From the NCBI GenBank assembly GCA_020284085.1, contig JACEVL010000147.1:701501-765500 (forward strand): a stretch of 64,000 bases of DNA, read 5' to 3'. Below, in pieces: positions 34,510-46,199 of the stretch. Below the pieces are notes generated by a model. It was not told the DNA's origin, ran no database searches, and saw only the letters and a list, made by a program, of their open reading frames with translations. Position 1 is the stretch's first letter; every line of letters starts with the position of its first letter. Both the position numbers and the translations under genes were made by a program. The stretch is from Aporrectodea caliginosa. Its lineage: Eukaryota; Annelida; Clitellata; Crassiclitellata; Lumbricidae.

Positions 34510-34580
34510 GGACCCAGACTTTTCAGACTCGAGTTCAGGTTCCCTCAATTGCGAACTCTAGAGGATCACATGCTACTCTA
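34510..34580 (-). mobile_element. tRNA-like fragment
   Basis: The minus strand reads GGTAGAGTAGCATGTGATCC (A-box-like TAGAGTAGCATG) and then CTGAACTCGAGTCTG (B-box-like with mismatches) about 40 bases later. The spacing fits a tRNA-derived SINE head, but the boxes are decayed. Confidence 0.35.
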
Positions 34581-34801
34581 CCGGTCACTAGCATAATAAT
34601 AATGTCAACACGTTGTAATATGCCATGCAGGCAGATCTCGGGTGACAGTAACTGAAACTTAAAGGACACGTTTGTCAACTTTGAATTCTATGTATGCGTT
34701 CTAATGCATGGCCGGAGTTGTCTCCGCAGAATTACCTATAGCACAGTTCTCGCAAAATGAAGCTTATAGGTCAAAAGAAAGGAGAATCCAATTAACCAAC
34801 G

Positions 34802-35020
34802 TCAACAGAATGGTCGGCGTTTATGAAAGTACGGCTCCTCTACCTCCTCTTCCTTCTCCTTGTCCTCTGCTTTTAAAATAATTACCTTTTCCTTATAATT
34901 TAAAATCTGCAGTGACTTGACGGTACGTATTCGGATAGGAATTGAATTCCAGTCGGTCATGTTAATGTTGGATTCTTTGCCACTATGCAGGTCTTTGACA
35001 CTGTTGACCGAAAAGGTCAT
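34802..35020 (-). pseudogene. Possible LINE RT C-terminal fragment
   Basis: The minus-strand frame contains DWNSIPIRIRTVKSLQIL, which resembles the WNSLPxxIRxxxSLxxF block near the end of several LINE reverse transcriptases. The acidic stretch after it is atypical and no RT core is present. Confidence 0.35.
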
Positions 35021-35939
35021 TACTCATCGCTAATAATCTTTACTTGTCTTCTACATGACGGCGCCCCATAAATCTCTATGGTCTAAAATAAGGACAGACG
35101 TACTACAGTCTTCTTTAACGAACTTGACATGATTTGATTTTGGTCTATGTATGTATGTATTAACTTCACGCAAACAAGCATTTTTGCTGTTTATATAATT
35201 ATATTATGGATAGAATAGAATTCAAAAGTTTGAGATAAGCTATAAATATCAGAGGGTCGGGTTTCCTCTTGCTAGTATTAGCTTCCGTCTGCCGAGACTG
35301 AGAAAAGAAACGCGTCTCTAACGCTTCGTATACCAAAGGTCAAACACTAACTGCTGAACAAACAGATTGGCTTTCGCACATTGTAAACCAAATGGACTCG
35401 TTCTCTTTGGTGTTATGCTTGCGTGCCTGTGCATATGTGCGTGTGTGTTTGCCTGTATGCATCAATGCGTGGGTGTTCTCCTCGGCTGATGTCCGGTCGG
35501 TTGCTGTAAGGCAGTGCAGCTGAGATGCGTTGCTACGAGTTATTTGAAACCTAGAAGAGGAAGTGCTGAGAGGCGTTGGCGTGCGGCATTGAAACACACG
35601 ACTCTTTCTTATCTATATGGACTCCCATTTATTTAACGCGGCGAACAATAAAACGACCTCGCAGATCTCCACTGTAGGCAATACGTACCAAAGCATCAAA
35701 ACGGAAGTACAAAACACCTACCAACGATGGCGGTGGCAATGTTCTCTGAACAACTATCAATCAGCGTTTTTCATAAAAGATGAGTAGTGACTGTTATGAA
35801 ATTTTATGTAAAATAATTATATGCATATGACTATAACTACGCGAAGTAAAATTTAATTTCATGTCTGGCGTGTGGCATTATCGGCGATTTATATACATTC
35901 TGTTGATGTCAATTTGAGCGCGCATATACCCACGCATAA

Positions 35940-36225
35940 ACAAGTACCATGTAAATATGTAAGCGTGTGTGTATATGTACGCATGTACTCATGTACTCAT
36001 GTGCGCCCGTACGTACCTATGTATCTATGTATCTAATCAATGTATGCATGTATACGTATGTGTGTATGTATGTACTATGCATGTATCTAAGCATGTATGC
36101 GTACGTGCGTACAATGCCGTACATACGTACGGACGGACAGACTCACGCACGCATGCACGCACGTACGTATGTAGTACGAATGCATGTATGTATACATGTA
36201 TGTATGTGTGTATGTATGCATGTAT
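35940..36225 (+). repeat. Degenerate GTAT/GTAC simple repeat
   Basis: Interrupted GTATGTAC-type tract abutting the left end of the fold-back element at 36226. Frames on both strands are artefacts. Confidence 0.85.
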
Positions 36226-37655
36226 CATAGACAACTTAAAATGTTACCAGGGCAGTAGGCGCTCAGCCTCGTCACTTGGAACTTTGGTACACTGTCAATT
36301 TCCTCCTTTTATCACGAAAAATGAGCGAAAAATCCGATTTGGATGAACTTTCTTTGTTCTGTTTGTCTCGACGAGAGCTACATCTCAGAAAAATATTAAC
36401 ACTAAATTCTGGGTCAGTCAAGGTCATATCAAAGTCATAGAAATTAAATCTAGCAAAGATTATTTAAAAAATGGCTAGAGATCTCGGCCAATAATTGTTG
36501 AAATCAGCTAATTCTTTCTAGTGTTTCTCGTCTTGATAAGGGCTACCTGTGATAAGAAATAAGGCAACTAAATGATCCAAAGATTATTTTAAGGTCAAAA
36601 TGACCAATTTCAGAGAAAAATCTGGGAAATGGCCATAACTCAGCCAAATATTGTTCTATTTGGGTGATTCTTTGATCAGTTTGCTCGGGCCGATACGGGC
36701 TACATTCGAGTAGACATTATTAGCACTAAAACACTAACATATTCCAAGGTCATTTCAAAGTCGAAAGATCAAATCAAGAGAAATTGGAGATAGATCAACC
36801 AAATGTTGTTTTATTTGGGTGGTTCTGTGTTACGGTCATTTTCACCTTGATTTTGTCTTTTAACCTTGAAATAACCTAGGGTTAATTTCAAGGTCAAAAG
36901 ATGAAAATCAAGGGAAAACTTCCACAACGCAGAATCAACCAAATAAAGTAACATTTGACAGACCATTGTCATTTGCTATTGATTTTGGCCTTTTGACCTT
37001 GAAATTACCTTGGATTATGTTAGCCTTCAAGTTCTGTGTCTTCTCTGATGTAGCCCTTATCGGCTCGAGCAAACAGGTAAATGAATCACCCAAATAGAAT
37101 AATATTTGGCTGACTTGTGGCCTTGCCCCCTTGATTTTGACCTTTTGAACTTGAAATTACACTGATCTGTGTTAGATCATTCTTGTCATATTTCTCAGAA
37201 GAGGTAGCCCTTGTCGGCCGGGTAAACAGGCAAAAGGAATAACCAAGTCCCCTCATTTTTCTCTGAAATTTTCCTTTTTGACCTTAAAATAACCTTGGAT
37301 GGTCTAACATTTAATGGCCTTGTATTTTTTACCACAGGTTTCCCTTATCAAGTGGTGACACACAAGAAAGAATTAGCAGATTTCAACAATTATTGAATGA
37401 GATTTTGCCATTTTTCTCCGATTTTTGCCAGATTTTATTTTTATGACCTTGAAATTACCTTGAAAGAACCAGAATTTAATGTCAATATTTCTCCTAGATG
37501 TATACCTATCGTCGAGTCAAACAGAACTTAAAATATTAATCCAAATCGGACTCTTCGAACATTTAAAAAAAATAAAAACTGTAAATTCAGAATGGACCCA
37601 TGTTCCAAGACCCGAGCATGGCTGCCTACAGTCCTGGTAATTTAAGTGGTCTATG
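36226..37655. mobile_element. Long imperfect inverted-repeat (fold-back) element
   Basis: The left end CATAGACAACTTAAAATGTT and the right end reverse complemented CATAGACCACTTAAATTACC match, and the match continues inward over most of both halves. Shared blocks include ACCAGGGCAGTAGGC/ACCAGGACTGTAGGC, TCCGATTTGGAT, AATAATTGTTGAAATC and GCTAATTCTTTCT. The axis lies near 36880-36950, where TAACCTAGGGTTA (36872-36884) is itself palindromic. Arms are about 650-750 bases and diverged. No protein frame is found. Both sides are flanked by TATG-type simple repeat. It belongs to the fold-back/large MITE type, but the superfamily is not identifiable. Confidence 0.85.
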
Positions 37656-37775
37656 CTATGTATGTATACATGTTTATGGACATTATGGTGCGTACCAGAG
37701 CATTTATATGGCGCTTCATGAGTGCAAACAACGACTTGGACGCAATAACCACTGTTATTTTGAGGAGACACAACA

Positions 37776-37913
37776 CTAAATGACCCAATGCTTGTTATAT
37801 TGACTTATTAGTCTAACCGAGCACTTAGTCACCCGCACATCAATCAAACGAAATCTGTCAATCACAATGCGAATTATCTTCGACGCAGTACAAACAGGTG
37901 ACATCAATAAATA
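37776..37913. other. Short unassigned spacer
   Basis: Sequence between the fold-back element and the CAGA arrays. No feature was seen. Confidence 0.4.
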
Positions 37914-38430
37914 GACAGACAGAGACACAGAGACAGAGACACAGAGACACAGAGACAGAGAGACATAGACAGAGACAGCGTGAGACAGAATGAGGCAGAG
38001 AAAGAGAGACACAGACACAGACAGAGACAGAGACAGAGTGAGACAGCGACAGAGTGAGAGAGACAGAGAAAGATAGACAGAGACAAAGGCAGAGACAGAC
38101 AGAGACAGAGTGAGACAAAGACAGAGACAGAGTGAGAGAGACAGAGACAGAGAAAGAGAGAAAGAGAGAAAGAGCAAGAGCGAGAGAGACAGAAGCAATC
38201 TAAAGTTGTTCTCTTTCGTCTAAAAGGCATCCATATAATTAACCGTCTGACAGATGCAAGCATAATGTATCGCGTGACAAAGGATCCTCGGCTCTCACAA
38301 GTTGTCACTTGCCGCATAGGACAGACAGAGACAGAGACACAGACACAGACAGAGACACAGACAGAGACGGAGACACAGACAGAGACAGAGACAGAGACAG
38401 AGACAGTGATAGAGACAGAGACAGAGAAAG
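37914..38430 (+). repeat. (GACAGA)n arrays split by unique sequence
   Basis: Purine-rich GACAGA arrays at 37914-38200 and 38323-38430 are separated by about 120 bases without repeat units. Frames through them on the minus strand (Leu-Cys-Ser) are artefacts. Confidence 0.9.
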
Positions 38431-39248
38431 AGACATGTAGTCGTGCAGGGAGAACGACAGGTGAACAAAGGAAAACAGTTGGAGAGAACCAGATAACAAG
38501 AGATCTTGACTAATTTGGGAGGAGATAAGAGCGATGATAAGATGAGGAATGGATCGATGGGTTGGTGTGTGTTCCAATTCCTCTGGAATGACTCGGATAG
38601 GATCCAGGAAAACACAGCGAGAAGATGTTTTATTACTCTGTGCCACCGAGTCATAACCTCAGCGCTAATGGTAATCCCATTGGCGTATCCAACAAATATC
38701 CAACGTTGCTAAGAAAATTAGGCTATTAGGTTTATATCCGTAATATATGGGAAACTTTGAACGTTGTATATAAAGTTTTCGGACAAGAATGCAGACTTCA
38801 GTGGTGTCGCCATTGAATAATTCATGCAGCGGCTGAATAGCCAAGCGACTGTGAAGAGTCCGCCTCTCCATTCATCTGACCTCCGCTCTCTAACGAACTA
38901 CGAAGTTGAATGAACTAACGAACGAACGAACGAAGGAATTGATGAACAAATAATTCATTAATTATTTAATTAATATTTAACAGTGCCGGTGTCACGAAAT
39001 AGAGTATCCCCAATACATGAGTATTCCCTTAGCGAAATGGAGTATTCGGTTAAGTTTGAATTTTTGGAGGTTTCTAAGTGTATTCAGTCTGTACGGTTTG
39101 GATTTATTGTACACATAAAATATTTTAAGTTGCGTATCTTTATAATTTGTACGTCGACCTGAAATTAATTAACTTTGTTTTTGGTGATTTTGACTGGATT
39201 TTCGTCTTGGCTATCGTGATGCGCATGACGATGGGGGGTAGAATGGTT

Positions 39249-39290
39249 TATCCCCCGGATACTCTAAACCGGTTTATTTCATCCGGGGGG
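39249..39290. other. Short hairpin TATCCCCCGGAT / ATCCGGGGGGATA
   Basis: Inverted repeat with 12-13 bp arms and a loop of about 16 bases. The position next to the dispersed element at 39.3 kb suggests a transposon end, but this is not proven. Confidence 0.5.
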
Positions 39291-39319
39291 ATATGCTTAT
39301 GGAGGGATAGAATATCTCG

Positions 39320-39560
39320 GGACACCGGCCTTAGGGGTGCGCGAACCGTGCGATTGCATAGGGCCGGCAACTTATAATGGGGCCAGAAAATGTCAACAGA
39401 AAATTAACATGAACAAGAGACCCTAATAATAGTACTATGGTTTCGATCAAATGTTCTCTTTTGTCAACATAAAAGTCAAATCGTACCAACAGTTTACTAA
39501 AATAAAATGATTAGCAATGAAAGCAATTTGACTTGCGCTATGGGCGGGGCATTCCCCACA
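39320..39560 (+). mobile_element. Dispersed element, copy 2 (partner at 30.3 kb)
   Basis: GGGGCCAGAAAATGTCAACA, GAAAATTAACATGAACA, AATAGTACTATGGTTTCGAT and CCAACAGTTTACT align with the reverse complement of 30365-30560, with scattered substitutions and small gaps. Confidence 0.55.
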
Positions 39561-39899
39561 ATGCATTTCCACGTATTCACTGCACGCAGCTTATTAGCAA
39601 AAGTCACCGTAGTCTATTAGACTATGCTCTTAAAGTAATGACTATCAGCAGCTGGAACTAACATGCAGCCAGAACGCTCATCAACATCAATTGTCTTGTA
39701 GATGTAAAGCACAGTCATTGTGGCTTACTGTCAGATATTTATGTGCATGGTCTTTTGAAGCTATCATAGCAATTGAAGCAACCTAGCAGTCTGCAGGTCA
39801 TGACTGGCGACAGTGCGTGTCTTTTGATACCAGATGGCAGATATTTTTGTGTACCATCGTTCCATAGTCACAGCGGTGTCTCATCCTATCAGACATTGT

Positions 39900-40380
39900 T
39901 TCTAAGAGTATACCGATGAATCACAAGGGACTGGCTAACCCAGATAAACGCTTCACAAAGAATAAAAGAGCCGCCGTTGCCGCCTTTTCTCTCATCCTCC
40001 GTCTGCGTTTGAACCAGCGCCGCCGCCGCCGCCGCCAAGACAGAACGAAACGCTTTCATATCCTTTGTGACTTAGAGACCGAGAGAAGACGACCGACGGC
40101 AGAGACAAAGACAGGCAGACGTCTACAGACACAGACACCGATAAATATCACTTGGAGACACTCGAAAAGGCGCCATATAAATGATCAGATGCATAGGTTG
40201 CTTTTATTATTCGGGAGCAGATTCAAATGGATATACACGGTATCAACCGATGGCGCTTCAGTTCTTACATCAATATCTAAAGACGTCCGCGCAGCAGTGA
40301 GAAGCGAAACATCCACGAATATGAAAACGCGCAAACCATATCGAGATTCGTCTTACGTTATTTGACCAGGTCTTCAGGTA
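39900..40380 (+). other. 149-codon open frame of doubtful reality
   Basis: The plus frame 39916-40365 contains a run of Arg encoded by CGCCGC repeats (40019-40037) and a Thr/Arg-rich stretch from GACAGA-like sequence. It includes a GGCGCCATATAAATG LINE/SINE-type end at 40166-40180. No domain is recognised, so it is unlikely to be a gene. Confidence 0.3.
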
Positions 40381-40439
40381 CTTTGACCTTTGACATGCAT
40401 TTAACCCGCTTTAAGCCTTGACAGTATATACAGATAGAC

Positions 40440-40550
40440 CCCTGTGCGCTTCGAGTATAATATAGCTACTCCATTATTTATATTACATATTTATATATAT
40501 TATATATGTATATATGTTATATCAATGTACATATATATATATATATAACA
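40440..40550. repeat. AT-rich TATATGTA tract
   Basis: Interrupted AT simple sequence. Confidence 0.8.
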
Positions 40551-41039
40551 GAGTAGATATTACAATAGTATAGACTACAGTGAGGCTACGCAGAATCTGA
40601 TATACTGCGCTTGACACGTACAATGACCTCCAGCATAATATGCGGTTTTTATGTAGCACAAGAAAAAAAGACACAGCATAAAGGTCGATGATGTCATATA
40701 TTGGTCCATGATTTTCACGGGGCATCGACGTATAGGCGAGACATGCATTCGAAGGATCGTCGTCGTCGTTCTGGAGAGCTGGAATAAATGGAATGAATGG
40801 AAAAGCCTCTCTTACGTATGCATGCTTCATCAGTATTCAGCGGGCGAAGCTGGCGTCTCAACACAAGCTTAAACATGCAGGCCAATGGCATTGTGGCAGA
40901 CCATTAGACATGCCACACAAGGGACTAGGTGTGTCTCTATAGCTCCTTATATGCATACAGAAATACATGCACACCGAAGCACAACTCTCTCTATATATAC
41001 AAATAGGTGCATATATGCATATATATGCACAGTACACAC

Positions 41040-41345
41040 ATGCACATATATGCAAGTTTGTTTGTATATACATGTGTGCGTGCGTCTGTGTGTATATGCG
41101 TATGTAAGTGTGTAGGTGTGTATGTGTATGTGTGTATGTGTGTATGTATGTTTGTATGTGTGTATGTGTCTATGTGTGTATGTGTGTATGTATGTATGTA
41201 TGTATGTATGACTGTATGTATGTATGTATGTATGTATGTATGTATGTATGTATGTATGTATGTATGTATGTATGCATGTATGCATGTATGTATTTATGCA
41301 TGTATGATTGTATGTATGTATGTATGTATGTATGTATGTATGACT
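41040..41345 (+). repeat. (TATG)n array
   Basis: TATG repeat, degenerate at the left (TGTG variants) and purer at the right. It is the reverse complement of the CATA arrays. No SINE body was found attached. Confidence 0.95.
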
Positions 41346-42039
41346 GAATTTCAATGAAAATCGAATCATAAATATGCAAATAATATGTATATACATATAT
41401 AGACAGACCTCACATACCCTATATACATATGTATATGTTATTATGGCAATCTATTCTAGGCTCGGACGATGTACATAACTTTATATGCATGACAATGTAT
41501 ACGTATAATCTATCATATCAGTTACAGAAGATCAATAGCGTGCAGTTGTTTGCAAAGGTATACGGAAGCTATTAAAAATTCCTTTGATCCGTGGCTTTTA
41601 TTTGAGATAACATCCGATAAAAATCATCTCATTGGCATCTGTACCTGTCGGCATCCCACCTCTGGCAAATATACAAACATATAGGCCTTCATGCATAATT
41701 ATCTCTATTATTCGTGTTATCCATATGGGCTATCTCTAGGCCTATTTATAGTCCATTGTAGGCACACATACGTATCCTTTCTCTAAGCTACAAAAGCGTT
41801 TGCATAGGCTCTATATATAGAGAGTCTAGACTCGTACTTGTGTCCAGCCTTATAGGCACAGCGTCATTCGCTTACAGTTATTGACACGTTTTCGTATACC
41901 AACCCATCCAACAGTCACCGTATTTGACAGTCTATCGATTGCAGATATATTTATAGATAGGACGACATTCGATAGTAACTGCCTACATAATATTTCTATT
42001 TATGCGCAGAAATAGATAATTCACGTGCAGTATAATACG

Positions 42040-42260
42040 TACGTTGTTAGGAGTCTATAGTTGCGCATGCGTCAAGCTCTTCTTCTGTTTCGTATACGAT
42101 GACGTCAGATTCTTCACACCTGCGCGTCAGACGAGCACCAATCAATGCAGGCGACTGGAGGAGCGATGGCAAGAGGGCGCCAGGCCTCGTCTTCAGCCGT
42201 CTTCCGAGTAACTAGCGCCGCCTAGCGCCTGCCGTCTGCAATAGCACAAACAGACGTTTC
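42040..42260 (+). promoter_or_regulatory. Promoter-like patch: NRF-1, CRE, CCAAT
   Basis: Within about 110 bases there is TTGCGCATGCGT (42061-42072, NRF-1 type), a perfect CRE TGACGTCA (42100-42107), a CCAAT box (42138-42142), and ATGGCAAGAGGGCGCCAG (42166), whose AAGAGGGCGCC core resembles a CTCF site. The patch is richer in CpG than its surroundings. The ATG at 42166 is in the context GAGCGATGG and opens 19 codons (MARGRQASSSAVFRVTSAA) before TAG at 42223-42225. These motifs together are typical of housekeeping promoters. No downstream exon is visible in the next kilobase, so the gene may be elsewhere or the patch may be fortuitous. Confidence 0.4.
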
Positions 42261-42484
42261 TGAAACGAGTGTTCATGTGATGCGCCCCGCGTATAGGCTA
42301 TGCATGCGACGTTAAAGATCTATGGCTAAGTAGATATGTATTTCGAATGTTAGCGTCAAGGTCAGAAAATTTACAGCAAGACAGGGTTTGGACTTAATAT
42401 ACGAGTCTAAAGCGCGGTAACTTTGCAAATGACCGAAAAGAAATGAGATCATTCGCTCAATCAAATCGCCGTCAGGCAGAACGA

Positions 42485-42604
42485 TTTTTCTAGGCTTCTG
42501 CTCCTCTTGCGCCCTCGGTAACTCAACTGTACAAAGAGAGGGAGGGAACTCTTTCTATAGCTGAGTTACCGAGGGCGCAAACGGAGCAGAAGTCTATAGA
42601 AAAC
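42485..42604. mobile_element. Hairpin/MITE-like inverted repeat, about 45-bp arms
   Basis: The left arm TTCTGCTCCTCTTGCGCCCT then CGGTAACTCAAC and the right arm GCTGAGTTACCGAGGGCGCA then AACGGAGCAGAAGTC are inverted copies with few mismatches, separated by about 30 bases. It may be a very short palindromic MITE or a remnant of two ends. Confidence 0.7.
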
Positions 42605-42980
42605 TGGTTGCGAGGAACAGGATTGGCCACTCGCCCTCGTATATATGACACGACTAAGCAAAACAAATGCTCAAACACTTCATAGCCGTGTCTGCAGCCT
42701 CTCGGTGTTAAACTAAAGAACTATCCATCTCCCTGTCGTAAGTCTCTTCTGTTTCTTCTTGTGTTTGATACAAATGGCATGAAAACGTCTATTTCTACTA
42801 ATGCTTAGATCTAGAAGGGAAACGACAACTTAAAAGTCAAAACCATCTAACAATCAGACTATCAAGACAGTATTTCGACTAAGCTTTTTGCATCGCATTA
42901 TATGTTGCAGATAGAGTCCTATTCCATAAACGCCTTTATAAATAATACACTTGCATATATCTATAATATAAGCTTTATAT

Positions 42981-43162
42981 CAGTGGCGTAACGAAGAGGG
43001 CAGAGGGGCAACCGCCGCCGGGCGTAGCACAAGGGGCGCAAAATTAGCTTTCAGTGGTACACAGTACTATGACAAGAACGATTAAAAGTCAACAAGAAAA
43101 TTAAAAAGGGCGCAGTCATTAACTCTTGCCCCTGGGCGATGAAATCCTTCGTCACGCCACGG
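42981..43162. mobile_element. hAT MITE, 182 bp, exact 8-bp duplication
   Basis: The left end is CAGTGGCGTAACGAAG. The right end reverse complemented is CCGTGGCGTGACGAAG. CTTTATAT flanks both sides exactly (42973-42980 and 43163-43170). There is no coding capacity. It shares its end with the solo end at 8407. Confidence 0.93.
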
Positions 43163-43507
43163 CTTTATATATGCGCTATTTATCGTCATATTTAATGCAC
43201 ACACGAATGCGTCATATATCGTCATATCATGGGGTAAATAGAGTACTGGTAACATCACTAGCATGAAGAGCAGTAGGAAGGGGGATCGCTTTCCGCAATC
43301 CTCCCAAACGTCCACTCAGCCTATCATTCGCGAGATGGCGCGTTGGTGAAATGAGATGTAGGACGTGATGGGCGCCTTGCAAGGCATGCCGAATACAGTT
43401 AAATCCAACTCCTGTAATAACTTGTGAAAAAGTTGTTCACACTGAATTGTAATCATACTGCGTAATTGTCAGTGTGAAAATATTAAAACGAAGATTATTA
43501 TCATATT

Positions 43508-43544
43508 TAAGTAAGTAAGTAAGTAGTCTTTATTTGCATCTGCA
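43508..43544 (-). repeat. LINE/SINE 3' end with (ACTT)n tail
   Basis: The minus strand reads CAGATGCAAATAAAGACTAC and then TTACTTACTTACTT, matching 15751 and 20535. Confidence 0.6.
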
Positions 43545-43815
43545 CGTATGTTTGTGCGTGTTTGTGCGCGTGTTTGTGTGTGTCTTGTGGCAAGTTGTGT
43601 GTGTTTGTTTGTGTATGTGTTTGTAAGTGTTTGTGTGTGTTTGTGCGCGTGTTTGTGTGTGTCTTGTGTGTGCTTGTTTGTGTATGTGTTTGTGTTTGTT
43701 TGGGTCTGTCTGTTTGTGTGTGATGGTTTGTGCATGCGTTTGTATGTGTTTGTTTGTGTTTGTGTGTATGTTTGTGTGTCTGTATGTGTATGTGTTTGTG
43801 TGCGTGTGCGTGTTG
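43545..43815 (+). repeat. (TTTGTG)n simple repeat
   Basis: TG-rich array with TTTG and CATG variants. Part of it (43557-43610 and 43639-43690) is a longer-period duplication of GTGCGCGTGTTTGTGTGTGT. Confidence 0.9.
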
Positions 43816-45375
43816 ATATTTCATCAGACAATTATTAGTGACATATACATAAACTACATCAAACCACCAACTGCAGTCATATTTCATCCAGTCAAATTTT
43901 GTCCATTTGACACAACCTTATGACCTAAGGCATACAACAGACCTGTAAACCATGCTGAATGTGTTTAAACCCATATATAAAGTACGTACATAGTTATCAT
44001 ATATAGAACTATACACACAGTTCTATATATTTTACCAAGGTGACACGCTCACAGTATTACAAATTTCAAATTTACAGAGTAGGCCTATACTAAAGATCGT
44101 TATCTGCGTACGTGCTCTTACGTGAGTGCGCGCGCACGTGTGAAAAGAACGGGTTTAGATGTGACGAATGACATGTGTGTCGAAAGACTAAGCTTAAATA
44201 TAGACCAATAGTTGGTATACTTGGCTACAAATTACGCACAGAAACTGTCGTGCATCAAACAGCCTGCAGCAGTTTCTGATACAAGCCTGGACCTTTTATA
44301 CAGAGCTGTACAAAACATTCCACTGAAGTGCTTTCATAGACGAATAGTTTAGCTTTTAGCACAAGCAACCTTATCATTCGTGGTTGTACCTCTTTTGAAG
44401 TTCACCGGTAAACACACCTGACGTCAGTTTTTTGGTTCCTTTATTGGCTGATTGCTCTTCAAACGCTTATAAGTATCGTCTGATAAAACCAGATAAATTC
44501 TTTTGTCCAGAACGCAGGAAATAAGTGAGTAAGTCAGCAGTCTTTCTTATCCGACATTGAGTGCAGAGCTGCATATTGAATTATACAACGTGAGACGATT
44601 GTTACTAGAATTTGGTTAATCTAAAATAGTCAAAGTTTCGGTGAGGGTTGGCAGCATTTTGGCATGATACTTCTGTTGGGGGAAACTGTTTCACGCGTTT
44701 GATTTACTTCCATGCCCTAGACTTTTTCGGGTGGTTTGCTATAGGTAAACTCACACCTGCATGAAGAAGTAGACCTAATCAGGGAGGGGCTTTAGATGAC
44801 AGGTTTTTACAACAATGCCCCTTTGTTCCTTCTCACGGGTAAAGTTGAACCCTTGCTTCTCTGTTGATGGTTTCCTTGCCTCACTTCAACTCATTTTTCA
44901 TTCATTATAGCAAACTCAATCATTAAGTTTTACGATCGTCGTGTTCCTATAGATAATTGACCTCTGTTTCAAGTTTTAAGGCTTCTTAATTGCCACTGCA
45001 TGTTTAATGAGCGCTACGCCACTGGTTTCAACATTCACATGTTACGTCATTAAAAGAGGCTTAAGACAAATCGTATAGTTCAATCTGCGCAGTCATCTTT
45101 TTGTCCTGTTTTCCATTCGGATTTCAATGGTATATTGCAATCGATCTCCTTGCAAATCATGAACACTTCACGTGCTGCTGTGTGCAGACCGATGTTACAT
45201 AAGCTTATATACAGTATAAACGAAGTGCGTCTGTATATTCGCTTGTATAGAATGCTAGAGATCTTGCATAACATACATACCAGCGAATTCAACCGTATAC
45301 GTATTATGCATCACTCCATATAACTCTGATCAAGTGGATGGATATCTCATGTATATTGCGCGATACCTCCTGTAG
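43816..45375. other. No recognisable feature
   Basis: About 1.5 kb without a recognised gene. A GCGCGCGCACGTG purine-pyrimidine alternation lies at 44128-44140. ACGCCACTG (45016-45024) is a possible solo end of the CAGTGGCGT family in the opposite orientation. Confidence 0.45.
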
Positions 45376-45530
45376 TATATAATAGGACTGCACAACGGTG
45401 TATACATATATACTATATGCTCTATATATATTGTTTATATTGCGCATATATAGTATATACATATATATATACATATAGTATATATAGTTTATACATATAG
45501 TATATAACTATATATATATCTGCGTATAGA
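45376..45530. repeat. Palindromic AT-rich tract
   Basis: Multiple overlapping TATATAGTATATACATATA palindromes. A likely cruciform-prone or replication-sensitive sequence. Confidence 0.8.
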
Positions 45531-45973
45531 CGTTTATCTGTTTTTGTGCTTCAATCGATCGGACTTCTGCAGTTGGCTCGGCATGTCTGTTTCAATAACG
45601 CATCACTTGGTTTCGTCGATCGCATGCAGGCAAGTGATGCGTTCCTTTGGACTACGCGACGACAGCTGCATACATCACACATGTATGCGCTGCATTAATA
45701 AGCACCGAAGTCTGCAGCCTGTCTGCTAATCGGATTTAAGATACGTCGTCATGCAGGCTCTTGTCTCTGGCTTGTAATTCGATCCAAATATCCTCCAAAT
45801 GTTCACGCTTATCTTTTTGAGGCACATATATAATTTAGAACCGTTCAAGCTTTAGACTCGTCAACAATATACAAAAGATACGATAGAATAAAACGTGCGG
45901 CCTTGCAATGTATTCAAATCTTTAGACATATAGACCCGGTCTATATATATATATATAATATATACGGATAATA

Positions 45974-45979
<6 letters not shown>

Positions 45980-46021
<42 letters not shown>
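45980..46021. repeat. (AT)n array
   Basis: Pure AT of about 42 bases. Confidence 0.95.
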
Positions 46022-46024
<3 letters not shown>

Positions 46025-46199
46025 TATAAATTACGACGGCTGTTTCTTGTTAACACTTGGTCTGAAGTATTTGGGCTATAAATAGGCGTATACAAGGACA
46101 TGGATCCTAACACACCACAGTGCTCGCGGCAAGCATTAAATAACACTCTATAGATTTATGCATAAGCATATCTCTATATGCATATATATATATATATAT

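Noticed and set aside
37776..38654. Several 110-140 codon Leu/Ser/Cys-rich minus frames
   Set aside because: Translations of the GACAGA arrays.
45011..45024. Right end of a CAGTGGCGT-type MITE
   Set aside because: No matching left end or duplication was found nearby. Mentioned only as a possible solo end.
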